From assembly GCA_030052745.1 (NCBI GenBank), contig JANBVO010000048.1, positions 1 through 64,000 on the forward strand: DNA of 64,000 nucleotides, read 5' to 3'. The number at the start of each line of letters is the position of its first letter. Position 1 is the first letter of the stretch. The position numbers and the translations under genes are program-made. Shown here piece by piece: positions 1 to 10,971 of the stretch. The notes under the pieces are model-generated. The model had not been told where the DNA came from. It did not search any database and saw nothing but the letters and a program-made list of their open reading frames with translations. This stretch comes from Pleurostoma richardsiae (taxonomy: Eukaryota > Ascomycota > Sordariomycetes > Calosphaeriales > Pleurostomataceae).

Positions 1-289
1 TGGGCAGAATTCGAATCCAGAATCCGATTGGCGGGAAAAGAGTTTACGAACAGTTTGCCCTATCGGCCTCCTTACCGCGCACCAGCTGCAATTGACGACG
101 GGGCCATGCGGAACGAGGCGGGGACGAGTACGGATTGCGGCCCGATGCGGAGCCCGCCCGCTGGAATGGCACTACATTAATACTGACCATTCTTTCTTCC
201 CGCACTCCGGGTTCTGTGCGGATCGGATCGGGGCTTCTTGCTGATTACACAACACCCAGTTCTGGCCTCTCCAACCGCACGCACCGGCT

Positions 290-1999
290 ATGAATCTCTC
301 GGTAGCAAACTCGGCCGGCGGCCAGGGCTCGCAAAAGCGGCTGAGGCTCCATGCCTGCGTCCGGTGCCGCCGGAGCAAGCGCAAGTGTGACGGGTCAAGG
401 CCGTGCTCAACCTGTACAAGGTACCAGCATGAATGTCAGTACGACGACGCCGGCACCGTTGCTGTCGCGGCGCCCGCTTTCCCGACCCGAAGCGCCGTGG
501 CGAATCACTCCACGGCCCAAGACCTCATCGGGAGATCTTCAACTCCTGCCGTCGAGCGTCACAGCGTCACGGGCGGTCAGAGTACCGCACCTCCCCGTCG
601 CGGATACATAGCGCCCGCCAAGGGCCGGTTCATTGAGGGCCACTCATCTGCTGCATATCCCCGGTCTCTGGGAATGAGCCTCGGCCTGCCCGAGCCACCC
701 CGATTGCACGCCTTCGCATACCACCTGGGCATTCGAAAAGAGCCAACGAGCCTCGTCCGTGCTCGCCTGGCAGAGCTGCTCAGTTGGGAGCAGGCGAGAA
801 CGCTGATTGACATCTACATCTCCGTCGTCCATCCGGTTTTTGGGTTTGTGGATTCTGACCTTCTCTACCGGCGCAGCCATGCGCACTGGCACGGAGAGAC
901 GCAAGGGTTACCATACGAGGCAGTTGTGGGGGGCGTTGTCTCCCTGGCGTCTTTGTTCTCAAATCATATCCCCGAAGAACTCGAGACGGAGGTGGTTCTC
1001 CACGCCAAGACGGTTCTGGAAGATCCAGTTGTCAGTCGGTTTCCTTGCTTGGACCTGGCCTCCGGCTGGATCCTGCGGACGCTCTATGTGCGTGCCACGG
1101 GTCGCCCGTACGTGGCTTGCTTGAGTAGTACAATATCCATCACTATCGTCGAAGCGATGGGACTACACCAGGACGCGAACACCACAACTTTAGCCGGAGA
1201 AAAAGCGCCCTTGACGAGAACTGGGAGTGACGAGATCAGAGAGCGTGTTGCCTGTACAGCTCAGAGCTTACATGTCCTTCTTGCCTATGACTATGGACGA
1301 TCCATCATCAACATCGGGCCTGTACCCCGCGGCCATGTCCAGTCCAGAGCTGGGGACTTTACTCTCCAGATGGCTGGGCTCGCGGACGCCGTCTTGCAGA
1401 GCATTGACTGCGCCGGCCCCGAGGACTCGCGGAGAACCCTTACGCAGCTGTTAGACGACCTCGTGGCAGCGCCAAGCGACCACGACTTTGTAACTTTAAC
1501 AAAGGCCGAATTGTGTTTTGCCGTCTATCGCCGTCTGCGGATGCTCGACCCCGGCCCCCAGGAGGCTCAAGTCAGGGACATACTGGACGTAGGCGCATCC
1601 GCTGTGCCTGCGGCGCGCCGCCTCGCGGCTCAGAAGCACCCGTGGTGGAACATCGTCAACGCAATGTTCCAATACGTCTGCGTCCTGCTCTCTGTCAACT
1701 CCACCAAGAGCCTGGCCAACCTGGCACTGACCATCGAGACGCTCGAGATCGTCAATCGGCAATTCGACTCGCGGCTAACCCTGGAAGCCCTCAGCACCGC
1801 CCGATTGCTGACTCGCGCCTATGTTGAAAGCGAGAAGGAGAAGATTTCTCTTTTGCAGGACATTTCAGGAGTGACGGATCAGGATCCTCCAGTTGAAGAC
1901 GATGATGCGATGCAATATTCCGTTGCGGACCTGGACTTGGAGGCTTTCCTGCAGCCGATGCCCAACGCTTCGTTGTTCGATATGTTAGACTTACTGTGA
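290..1999 (+). CDS. Zn2Cys6 transcription factor
   Basis: Intronless frame of 569 residues. A fungal Zn2Cys6 binuclear cluster lies at about residues 22-50 (CVRCRRSKRKC, then six more residues to CSTC and a final HEC), with all six zinc cysteines present. A Ser/Thr/Pro-rich linker follows, then a long helical region typical of the fungal-specific middle homology domain. The acidic C-terminus (runs of E and D near residues 535-550, then hydrophobics) could be an activation domain; that is inference. The ATG at 290 leaves only about 21 residues before the first cysteine, as is usual. The gene stands just upstream of an MFS exporter on the other strand and an MDR reductase beyond it, so a pathway-specific regulator of that pair is plausible. 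The target is unknown. Confidence 0.93.
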   Translation: MNLSVANSAGGQGSQKRLRLHACVRCRRSKRKCDGSRPCSTCTRYQHECQYDDAGTVAVAAPAFPTRSAVANHSTAQDLIGRSSTPAVERHSVTGGQSTAPPRRGYIAPAKGRFIEGHSSAAYPRSLGMSLGLPEPPRLHAFAYHLGIRKEPTSLVRARLAELLSWEQARTLIDIYISVVHPVFGFVDSDLLYRRSHAHWHGETQGLPYEAVVGGVVSLASLFSNHIPEELETEVVLHAKTVLEDPVVSRFPCLDLASGWILRTLYVRATGRPYVACLSSTISITIVEAMGLHQDANTTTLAGEKAPLTRTGSDEIRERVACTAQSLHVLLAYDYGRSIINIGPVPRGHVQSRAGDFTLQMAGLADAVLQSIDCAGPEDSRRTLTQLLDDLVAAPSDHDFVTLTKAELCFAVYRRLRMLDPGPQEAQVRDILDVGASAVPAARRLAAQKHPWWNIVNAMFQYVCVLLSVNSTKSLANLALTIETLEIVNRQFDSRLTLEALSTARLLTRAYVESEKEKISLLQDISGVTDQDPPVEDDDAMQYSVADLDLEAFLQPMPNASLFDMLDLL

Positions 2000-2284
2000 C
2001 TCAATACACATTGGGTCAGTCATGCAGACGAAACGGAAAAGCAAGACGAAGGATACCGGAAACATTTGCAAATGTCTAGAGAGGGCTTGATGGGTAGGTG
2101 AATGTACGAGAGCATCCATGGCGATAACCGGCGGCGAGTGTTTGAGGGATCGCCTAGTATAAACTTAAACGCCTGAGTTCCCGCCTGCAAAAAGCAGAGC
2201 TGCTTATAGCGCACGAGCATAATGTTTATATTATAACAATCTACCGCGCCAAGACAGCTGTAGGTCGATCGCGTCTAGTCCGTG

Positions 2285-3876
2285 TCACCGCGTATAATCA
2301 CGGATTACGTAGAGACTAGCAATGATGAGACCAAGGCCGGCCAGCCCTACTCCCATATAGCTTGCTCCGCGATAGCCTCTCAAGACATCCTCTCCGTGGT
2401 GATTCACGTAGGACTCCACCGTTCCTGCAAGGCCCAGCCCGATGGAGATGGAGTAGTTCACGACTGTATTTACCACGGAGGCTGCGACCCCTTGGTGCTC
2501 TCGGGACATCGCATTGCTGAGAATCAAGGTTCCGGAAGGAAACGATATATCCCTTATTCTCGTGTTAGACTAATCTCCTCTGGTGAGAGCAGGACTGATA
2601 GGTCGTGTACTCACATTCCCCAAGGCGTAACGATGGTAATGACGAAGGCCTGTGCCCAATATGTTTGGTTGACGGGTAAGGTGGCCAGCAGTGCTTGACC
2701 TGTGGCAAAAGCCGCCATTGCAGCTAGCAACATAACTGATGGGCGAACATGAGCTATGAGATAGCCAGTTATCACGGCAGCTATGGCGCCGGATACGGAG
2801 ACGGCTGTCCACTTGGCGGACGCCAGCAACGGCGTATCGCCTTTGATCACCTGGTTGAACTGGAAGTAGTAGTAGACCAAAATCCCAAAGCTGGACCACC
2901 CGGCCGCGATACAACCCAGGACCCATCCTAGCTCGCTCGTGAAGATCTCGGGTGGAAGCAACGGTCGGGCAGCGCGGAACTCAATCAAGGCAAACAACCC
3001 CAGAACGACGAAGCCCACTATGAGCAGGGCGTAATTGTAGGGAACAGTCCAGCCGACGACAGGACCCTGATTCCAAGCGAAATTGACCAGGATAAGACCT
3101 GCGATCCCTGCTGTGCCACCCAGAACGTCGAGTCGAGCAACCGAAGATAGTCCATCGTCTGCTGTGCTTGTTGGGCTCCCGGGGATCACGAGCAACCCCA
3201 GTACCGCGAGACTGAAACACGCGATACCCATTATCCAGTACGCCCACGGCCACCACACCCGCTCAGTAAGGAGTGACGCGAATACCGCGCCGACAACGAA
3301 ACCGCCTGGAGCTGTGGCCCCGAATAGGCTGAATACCATGTCCTTTCGCCGCCCAGGTTGATACGTGCGACCCAGGATGGCAATCGCGTTGGGCAATAGC
3401 ATGGCCGGGCCGATCCCCTGCAGAGCCCGGCAGCAGTCGAAGAAGATTGGTCCCGACCAGGCAGAAAAGCCGGCCAGCAGCGACCAGAGGCCGTACCACG
3501 CGAAGCCGAGTGTGAAGATCAACCGGTGCCCGAAGACGTCACCCAACCTGCCGGCAGCCAGGATGAATGTGCCAACTGTCAGGCTGTAGGATGAGGCAAA
3601 CCAACTAAGCTCTCCGGGGTTAGAGACGTGGAAGGTCGAACCGATGATGTGGAGGGGGGCGATGGCCAGCGCGAGTCCGGCCTGGGTCATCAGTTGTGCG
3701 GCGCAGAGCGTGCTGACCATGAGGAATTCGCGGAATAGCGACATCTGAGGGCCGATGGCGAAGTCGGCATCGCTGATTTCTTCGGGCCCAGATGAATCTC
3801 GCGCTTTGTCAGAAGCATCGGGGAGCGACGCCTCGCCCTCCCTTGGTGGTGATATTTCGCCAGTCATCGCAAACAC
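2285..3876 (-). CDS. MFS exporter, DHA2 (14-TM drug:H+ antiporter) type
   Basis: Two exons, complement(join(2285..2552,2615..3876)), 509 residues. The intron has a GTGAGT donor and a TAAG acceptor, and the join gives PWGM-DISFPSG, the expected text of this family. An acidic, polar N-terminal tail of about 45 residues is followed by roughly 14 hydrophobic segments. The family signatures are visible: GRLGDVFGHR in loop 2-3, RALQGIGPAM in TM4, and near the end LSNAMSREHQG with NTVVNYSISIGLG. The nearest named relatives would be the Atr1/Sge1-type plasma-membrane multidrug exporters. It is divergent from the MDR oxidoreductase, and a Zn2Cys6 gene sits on its far side, so export of a toxic compound or a cluster metabolite is likely. 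The substrate cannot be told from sequence. Confidence 0.92.
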
Positions 3877-4261
3877 TCGTCAGGGTTCAGATAAGGATCA
3901 GAGGTGACCATACAAGAATGGAGAACGAGCACATAGGGCTCTAGTATGTCCAGTTACTGCTGTTAAACAATGCATGCCCGGCTTTATCGTTAGCTTTGAG
4001 CCGCTGAGAACTTCCGTAGGCTCTCCCCGTCCGCCTTTCAGTCCGACCCGATCCGATCCGATCCGACCCGCACACGATGTCCGCAGCGAAGCTACAGCGT
4101 AATGGTCTTCGCTAGTCACCTGGTTGTAAATGTTCCTATTTATAAGGTATGACAGCCCATCAGACCACTACAAGCCGGCGTTCCTCACGTTACAGAATGT
4201 ATATATACCGCTTATCATTTCCAACAACACTGAATTATTTGCAACTACGGTGCTACTACGA
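3877..4261. promoter_or_regulatory. Divergent promoter with CCGAY tandem array
   Basis: Shared upstream region of the MFS exporter (minus) and the MDR reductase (plus). Positions 4043-4070 carry five tandem copies of the pentamer CCGAY (CCGAC, three CCGAT, CCGAC). Each holds a CCG triplet, the half-site read by Zn2Cys6 factors, and a Zn2Cys6 gene lies 2 kb away. Short TATA-like stretches occur at about 4138-4146 and 4198-4207. The link between factor and array is inference. Confidence 0.5.
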
Positions 4262-5317
4262 ATGGCTCAAAGCACTGGAGAGAAAATGCCGTCTCCACAA
4301 GCCTCGGCAGCGCAAACCATGCAGGCGTTGCAAATCAGTCGACAGGCAAATACATCCTTTCCAATGCTCTTGCTCGTCACCCGTCCCGTCCCCACCTCCA
4401 GGCCAGGCTTTGCGCTCGTCAAGGTCAGCTTCTCAGCAATTCAACCTTCTGACAAATTGAATGCCAAAGGCGGCTTCTCAAAGTCAACTTTCCCGCGTGT
4501 TCCCGGTCGGGACTACTCGGGAGAGGTCGTCGACGTCGCCCCGTCCTCCCCCATGCTATCATGGATCGGAAAGCAGGTCTACGGCACGAGCAACTCTGAG
4601 CTTGGCTTCACCCTTGACGGACCCCACGCGCAATTTTGCCTCATCCCCGAAGCAATGCTAGTGGAGAAGCCGAGCACGCTCTCACCCTGCCAAGCTGCCA
4701 CCGTCGGCGTCCCGTTCACCACCGCCCTGAGATGCCTGACCCGAGCTCGCACTGGCCCAGGCGACACGGTGTTGGTGCTGGGTGCGAGAGGAGCTGTTGG
4801 GTCTGCGGCTGTCCAGCTAGCTAAGGCGTTGGGCTGCCGGAGCGTGCTGACTGCGTCTCGACTAGGGGAGGGAGGTGTTCCTGATGTGCTGCTGTCCAGC
4901 ACCGGTTCGACAAACACACTTCCAGATCAGGTATCCTCTCTTACTGGGGGCAAAGGCGTCGACATTGTCGTCGACACGGTGGGCAACATAGCCCTTATGT
5001 CGTTGGCATTGGAGCAGCTCGCAGTAAGAGGACGTTATACATGGATTGCAACACCTCGGGACGGGAGCTCCACCATGTTGGAATTTGACGCTTTTCAGGC
5101 GTACAGGAAGGAGATTGAGCTCATCGGGTGCAATTCGGCCTTGAAACAGAGCGTCGAAGAGGCGGAGGAGGTCCGGTTCTTGAACAAGCTCTTTGAGAGT
5201 GGAAAACTAGAGGCGACGAATGAGGTCGATATTGAACGAGTGAAGTTGGTTGAAGCGATAGAAAAGGGCTACGGTAGCCAGAGATCAAAGAAGCACGTCG
5301 TTATTGAGATGACCTGA
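4262..5317 (+). CDS. MDR-family oxidoreductase (zinc-independent, quinone-reductase-like)
   Basis: Medium-chain dehydrogenase/reductase of 351 residues from the ATG at 4262. The open frame reaches back to 4130, but the extra 44 residues are Phe/Tyr/Ile-rich and resemble no family N-terminus, so I start at MAQSTGEK. The GroES-like half shows VPGRDYSGEV. The nucleotide half shows GDTVLVLGARGAVGSAAVQLAKALG, a Rossmann motif of the A/G-x-G-x-x-G kind that points to NADPH. The GHE and four-cysteine zinc motifs of alcohol dehydrogenases are absent, so a zeta-crystallin/enoyl-reductase-like enzyme is expected. No intron is seen. Divergent from the MFS exporter; the two may act on the same compound. 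Confidence 0.88.
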   Translation: MAQSTGEKMPSPQASAAQTMQALQISRQANTSFPMLLLVTRPVPTSRPGFALVKVSFSAIQPSDKLNAKGGFSKSTFPRVPGRDYSGEVVDVAPSSPMLSWIGKQVYGTSNSELGFTLDGPHAQFCLIPEAMLVEKPSTLSPCQAATVGVPFTTALRCLTRARTGPGDTVLVLGARGAVGSAAVQLAKALGCRSVLTASRLGEGGVPDVLLSSTGSTNTLPDQVSSLTGGKGVDIVVDTVGNIALMSLALEQLAVRGRYTWIATPRDGSSTMLEFDAFQAYRKEIELIGCNSALKQSVEEAEEVRFLNKLFESGKLEATNEVDIERVKLVEAIEKGYGSQRSKKHVVIEMT

Positions 5318-5975
5318 GTATTGGACCTGGCATACTTACGGGTGATCCATCAATTCTAGCCGCCTTTATATCTGACGGAACCATGTTGACATCAAGCTTT
5401 ATCATATTCCCCCGTCGTTTGTGATATGCCATTGCTGTAAGTCGGAGCTACATATGCTACCTGTGTATTGATTTTGCCTGCCATTTTGGGGTAAGATCGA
5501 GATTCCATCGAGGATCAAAAGTGTACATGCATTAACGTTACAGGGCAATGCATGCTTGTATCATATAAGCTTCTGGTCATATTAACTATTTTTGGCTTCC
5601 ATTTTTCGGTTGCAGTACTGTCTCTGGTACTGTGATGCTGCATTGCTAGATGACTTTCACAGAGAATAATATTAAGGGAAACCAGTTTGGCGACTGATTG
5701 TACTGTAACTATTGAAGGACGCGGATAGTCGTACTGCATGGCACCGTGAGGCATCAGGATCTTTTCTTTCTGGGATATTTACCTCACTTATCGAGGATTG
5801 GAACTAATACTAGTCGAATATGGAGTTGTTAAACTCAGTCCAGCAGTTGTACTTGATTACACGTGTGGCAGAATCGACGCCGCCAACCACCACTCAATAA
5901 CTACACCTTATCTAGCGCGACATACTCTATATAAAGGACAGGAGACTCATGTAGAAGCTTTGTAGCTGTAGGATG
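5318..5975. other. Intergenic, AT-rich, no gene seen
   Basis: Lies between the ends of the MDR reductase (plus) and the HET gene (minus), so it holds two 3' flanks. Only short frames of under 80 codons occur, and none shows a domain or a protein-like composition. Confidence 0.6.
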
Positions 5976-7994
5976 TCAATAACCCATCGTGAGATGTAGC
6001 AGAGGATCTTGCCCGAGGAATTGCACCAGGCGAATCTCAGCCCTATGTTTGCTGCCTCCAGAGGCTGTTCGCGACCCCCCTTGACGGAAAGGGTCCTGAG
6101 GCAGACCTGCAAGCGACACCCAGCGAGTGGGATGTGTCCAAATCTCGTGTTCGACCACCACTCGGAACATTTGACCATATGTGTCGGCTGTACCCCTGGG
6201 AGAAGGAAACACCGCTTCTAAAACTCTCGGCCAGCCCACTACCTTGCACCAAGGTTGTAAATCTCGCTTGAATGGGTTCTCTACACCCCAGAGCACACAC
6301 AGCGGCTTTGCGGAGCCGCGCCTGCCGAAACAAAGCACTCCCCAGAGCTCATAGCTTCCGTGTACTTTCTTCGCGTACGATGTTCTGTCCGCAGGAAGAT
6401 ATAGACCGTTAGGGTTAACACCTGGCTCATCCGGGAATGCGTAAAGCAGTTTATAGCTCATCTCTGATATTGAGATCAGCAAGGCAGGACTCTCTGGTGT
6501 GCCCGATGATGCCGAGATCACATCGGGACTTCTCGATGTCAGGAGTAGATTGATATTTTTCGATTCTACGTCGTGAATGTCGTAAACATAGTCGATTGCA
6601 TCTAATATGTCGATATCAATCAGCGAGATCCACGCCTCCGGGGATAGCCTCATGTCTACTGAGAATTTACTTTCCCAGCAAATGACTTAAAGGCGACAGT
6701 GGTATTACTCATAATGAACAGAGATACTCGGGGTCTTACCATCTTCGTCTCTTCCGACGCTGACGTAGCAGTCGCCACCAGGATAGACATTGACCAGCAT
6801 GTAGCTGTAAACCCGGCGAAAAAGCGAAAGGCTCTCATCGACAGCTTCCAGGATGATAGCGGGATGCGTCAGGGTACCAGAACGATCAGTGCAGTGAAGG
6901 ATGCCGAGCCAGTACGGGGCATGTCCTGGTTTTGAATCCAGGTCGTGTCTAAGCCTGAGTGGGCAGAGCATCAAGGTCGTCTCGATAGTTTTTGAAGTCG
7001 GCGCCATGAGAATGCTGCCGGATGCTGCAGAGGGCAAAAAGTTGCAGGAGCCGGCAAACTGAAGGGGAGACTCGGCCAACAAACTGTCTTGTCCTTCAAA
7101 TGGCCATTCCGGCCCGTCCCGGACGAAAGCGAGAATGGACTGGTCGTCTGAAGTCTTCAGGATTTCTTGTTGCAGCCTCACGAAGGCTCGGGTGCCCTCT
7201 CCGTACAGAAGCGGCATATTAACGCTGAAAATGCCAAGGAGGCAGTATGCCAGGTCTTCCGGCTTGGTCGTTCTCCGCTGTGCTACCCAGGACAACCTTT
7301 GTGCAATGCTACAGCTTTCGAGAGCTTTAACGAGGCTATGATCTCGATAGTTGTGATGTGAGCATGGTTTGACGCCTGACCCTGCTATGCGAAGAAATCC
7401 CTGAGCTCCTTCATTGCAAAAAGGGCAATGGACAACTTCGTCATCAGGAAAGTGAAGAAGAACCGCGGGTGGGATGCCAGTGATCTCTTCGATTTTGTCG
7501 CTGAGTTCCCTTTTCGTGCCAAGGTCGGCCCATTTACTATCGTAGAAAGTAACTCGAGCAGGAGCAATGAGCTCCTGCAACGTCCAACCGCGCGTAAACC
7601 ATTGGCTTCGGGCCAAGCTAAAAGGCTCCTCGATATCTCCAAGATACGCGTAGCACATGGAAGACTTGTGGTACCAGTCGAACATGGAGTTGATGGATTC
7701 GGAGAGCTCCAGGGTGTCGCTTTGGTCAATGCAGCAGCTATCAATCCAGATGTACTTGTAATTGTCGCGAAGGGCCACTTTGCAGCTGTTCTTGATCTTC
7801 GCATAACTTTTGGGCTTGGCATTCTTGAGATACTGCTGCTTAGGGTCTCGTCGCTGTGCCTTCAGCAGATCTCTGTATTTGATCTCTTCTTTCTCTCCCT
7901 CCCACCTATGGGAGAGAATGGCATATTCGGGCATCGATGAGCCGGAGAAAGATATGAGTTTCAGTGTGTCGGTATCGGTGCGGAGAAACCGCAT
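5976..7994 (-). CDS. HET-domain protein (heterokaryon incompatibility family)
   Basis: Two exons, complement(join(5976..6658,6740..7994)), 645 residues. The intron runs from a GTAAGA donor to a CTCAG acceptor and keeps frame (phase 1). The start chosen is MRFLRTDT at 7994, the usual opening of HET proteins; the frame is open to 8246, but those 84 residues look like 5' leader. The HET domain covers about residues 28-180: YAILSHRW, then YIWIDSCCID, then RGWTLQEL, the three classic blocks. The region after the domain (KPEDLAYCLLGIF, MPLLYGEG) is also standard for this class. The C-terminal half is poorly conserved and gives no known effector fold. Such genes are many per genome and only a few have proven incompatibility roles; signalling or cell death on non-self contact is a family inference. 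Confidence 0.9.
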
Positions 7995-9235
7995 TTTGGC
8001 TCTAATTAGTATGTGATTGTTCTTAAGACAAAGGACCAAGGATTTGCGTAGATGACGCAAAAGACGGTAGAAGTAATTGATTCCGTGAAGGTGGGGATCT
8101 AGTTGAGGCTCTGACACGCCAGACGCATTCGGCACGCAAAAGTCGACGAATAGAGTACGCTGCCTGCTTCTTATAACCCCAAGGTGTGATTTGGCGTTGC
8201 ATTGAGGAGAGTGCGACGTCGATGGATACTTTCTATGAGTTTTCACCGGCGATTTCGGGAGTGATATATTTTTGAGGTGTCACCCGGTGCCTCGTCTTGA
8301 AACATCACAGACAGCTTAGGCCCCGTTTCAGCCTCACCCTTAACCCTTCAAGGTAACAAACTCCGTTTACGCCGAGGCGACTGTCATAGACCTTCCTTTT
8401 GTAGAACTCACTATCCTATTTGTGACCCTAATAGGCCCCAATAAAGCTGCATGCTGCGTTCCAAATCTGCGACTAGAGTCAGACCTTTGAGATACTATGT
8501 TTCATGACGAGGGAAACGCGAGGCTTCTAGTCGATACCACACCCACTCCGTGTGTCAACCAGCAGACCGTAAAGTCTCTAATTTTCACGTAAATCCATCT
8601 CTTTAAAGCGATGTATAATATTTGTGTCTTTTCCCTGTTTCTCGATATCACTATTGTTAGTAGTTGATATCCATTAGATTTAATCCCCAGCACTTAACTA
8701 AGCTGTCTTTCCTGTCCAAGCTTCAAGCGAACACAACTTCGACGGTCAGCCTGTACGCTTCGTTGGGTGAGAGCTGAACACCCTTAAGGACCAGTGATTC
8801 GGTAGGAGCATCAATCTGAAAGCCCCCATACCTGTATAGCCGAACAATCTCTACGACAGATAGACTCGTGATGGGTTGGACCTATGCGATGGGAATCTAG
8901 CAACTTCGGACTGGGCTACTGGACGTGGCCAAATGTCTCTAGCAGTTCAGTCCGAAGGTCGAAAGAGGAGAACGAAGTATGTGTTACCGTAGTATCAGCT
9001 CGAGCAAACACCAGTGTTCTCTGGGAATGATGGGCTACAGCATTGGAGGTAAATCCGAAGAGGGAAACGGAATTATGACAGCGAAAGTGGCGCTTCGTAA
9101 TATCTTGCACTAGCAGTCTTAACTGACTACCGATCACTGTTCCGCCTCTGCACATTCCGTCTAGAGTGCTATCAGGCACTGCAGGCCGTGCCGGTCGCAG
9201 TAGCCATGGTCGTGACTGTGATCAACCGCCTCGCC
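7995..9235. other. Intergenic with an orphan coding-like stretch (minus, 8723-8892)
   Basis: Mostly non-coding 5' flank of the HET gene. On the minus strand a frame from about 8892 to the stop at 8723-8725 reads like real protein (SLSVVEIVRLYRYGGF ... SPNEAYRLTVEVVFA). It is preceded by a possible acceptor (GCATAG), and no start or upstream exon could be found. It may be the 3' exon of a lost gene. Another minus frame at 8916-9179 (87 codons) has no recognisable domain. Confidence 0.3.
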
Positions 9236-10024
9236 TCAGTCTCCAGGTGCCAAGGCAAGTAGGGAAAAGCCGACATCGCTAGCTATCGGCTTGATGAACT
9301 TTTTGATGATAGATAAGCCTTCCTCTGACAGCATGTCACTGCCTTCGAAATGGCCCCAATCCACCGGCCCCTTGCGGTCGCCGTCTAGTTCATAAAGGTG
9401 CCCGTTCTTGTGGGACTTGACAAAGCACACATAGTGGTAGTCAACCTCATCCTCTGAGTTTTCTGGCGGCTCGGTGTCGCCTTGTAGAGCCACAGTACTG
9501 TATTCTGACTCCAGCTTCTCGTCACCCTCAAGGGCGCTAGCGCGCTGAACGGGATCCAGAGATGCGCAAGTCGCCAAGAGGCTGGAGAGGTGGGAGCTGG
9601 GGACTAATATGACAAGGTATTAGGGAGACACTGACGCTGCTGGGACTCATTTACGCATACCTATGAAATCCCGGGCGTCGCCGTTGCTGACGGCGTGGAG
9701 AATGCCGTAGAACCCGCAGGCGTTGTTGATGGTTTGTCGGTACCAGACGACGTCTTCGTCGTCCCCACTCTTGGCATAGTCGGCCTTGCTGCGATCCTGT
9801 TCCGCTATCTTGCTCTCGTATGCCGGCGTAGTGGGAAAGACGAGGATAAGTGCTAGGGCGGGACGTGGTATGAAGTCGAGGAGGTCTGTATCGTCAAGTG
9901 ACAAGACATCGTGGAATTGGAGGGCCTCGGAGGCACCGAGTCGGTGGATCAGCTCTGTGAAAAGGACGGGGTTGGATTCGAGAGGGATGAAGTGCTTCCG
10001 GTACTGTGACGTATGTAGATCCAT
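9236..10024 (-). CDS. Ubiquitin carboxyl-terminal hydrolase (UCH, peptidase C12)
   Basis: Two exons, complement(join(9236..9603,9661..10024)), about 243 residues. The intron has a GTATGC donor and a TTAG acceptor and keeps frame (phase 1). It opens with IPLESNPVLFTELIHRLG, the conserved start of the UCH-L1/L3/Yuh1 family. The catalytic cysteine is in NNACGFYGILH with the oxyanion glutamine a few residues before (YRQT); the catalytic histidine is in DYHYVCFVKS and the aspartate in YELDGDRKGP. All four are present, so the enzyme should be active in trimming ubiquitin or Nedd8/Rub1 precursors and small adducts in the cytosol. An upstream in-frame ATG at 10120 would add 32 residues. I prefer 10024 because family members begin within about 10-15 residues of the IPLESNP motif. 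Confidence 0.92.
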
Positions 10025-10930
10025 GCTTGAGGCCTGGTGCTCATCGTCCGAAGACGGCCTGGCGGGGTCGCATAACGAATGATAAGTGAATCGAGGCAAC
10101 TGGCTTGGATTTTGGGCCAAGCCAGTATAGTTAGATCTTTATCTACTAAATTAGGCGGTATCTCGCAAACGTTTCTAGAAGGTATTGGGGGTGATCCTGC
10201 CACCGCTGACCGCCTCTTCAGGCACTTGAATAGGTACCTAAGTATTGTATACAATACTTCCCTAGGAGGTAGGTAGGTATATTTACGTGGCCTCCTGTCT
10301 GTACGTAGTAGGCAGGCATACAGTACAGCACGCAGACAAGTTTAGGTCACTTAAGTAAATCGCCGAGAAGGGCGCTTGCTGAACTGAAACGAAATATTCA
10401 AATTGTAGGAGTGGCTAGAGAGGCGACGACGGAGGGAGGCTCAGCCGTGAGTTGCTGCCAACCAGTGGTCCGACATTTCCCACCGAAGCACACGGTCACG
10501 CCCCATCGGCTTAGGGAAGGGAAATCCCCCTAGGACACCAAAAGCCAGGCACTTGAGACAAGCTTTTTTCGCCGGGGAGAGATTAGCGGTTCTTCACCAG
10601 AGACGGATGGCCCGAAATCTCAAGTGGAAGCGCAGTCCTTTCCGCGGTGGGGGACGTCGGGATCAAGACAGCAGTACATGGGGGAAAGAGTTGTGATGCG
10701 GCAGGGACGTCTTAGAGCCCGAATTTCACGTCATATCTTTGGACGAGACAAAGGACCCCTCCCAAGGTATCACTTTATGGGACAGATACTATCATCACAT
10801 ACCAGGTAAGCGGTTGATAACCCTATGTATGAGAATTGCCTAGATGGTATATCAACTTGCATTGTCAAGGACATCTGCGATCATTCCTGGATGGAAGCCG
10901 TGTTCCCAATTTATGAGCTGCCGAGCTGAG
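10025..10930. other. Intergenic, no gene seen
   Basis: 5' flank of the UCH gene. It contains the 18-bp palindrome listed separately and a TAGGTAGGTA-type simple repeat at about 10264-10279. No protein-like frame is visible. Confidence 0.5.
10241..10258. repeat. Perfect 18-bp palindrome
   Basis: AGTATTGTATACAATACT is its own reverse complement. The 12-bp core ATTGTATACAAT recurs at 17647-17658. It lies about 215 bp upstream of the UCH start. It could be a dimeric-regulator site or the end of a small element; no target-site duplication was found. Confidence 0.5.
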
Positions 10931-10971
10931 TCAATATCGACATACCGAGAACAGTATCGTCCACAAACACG

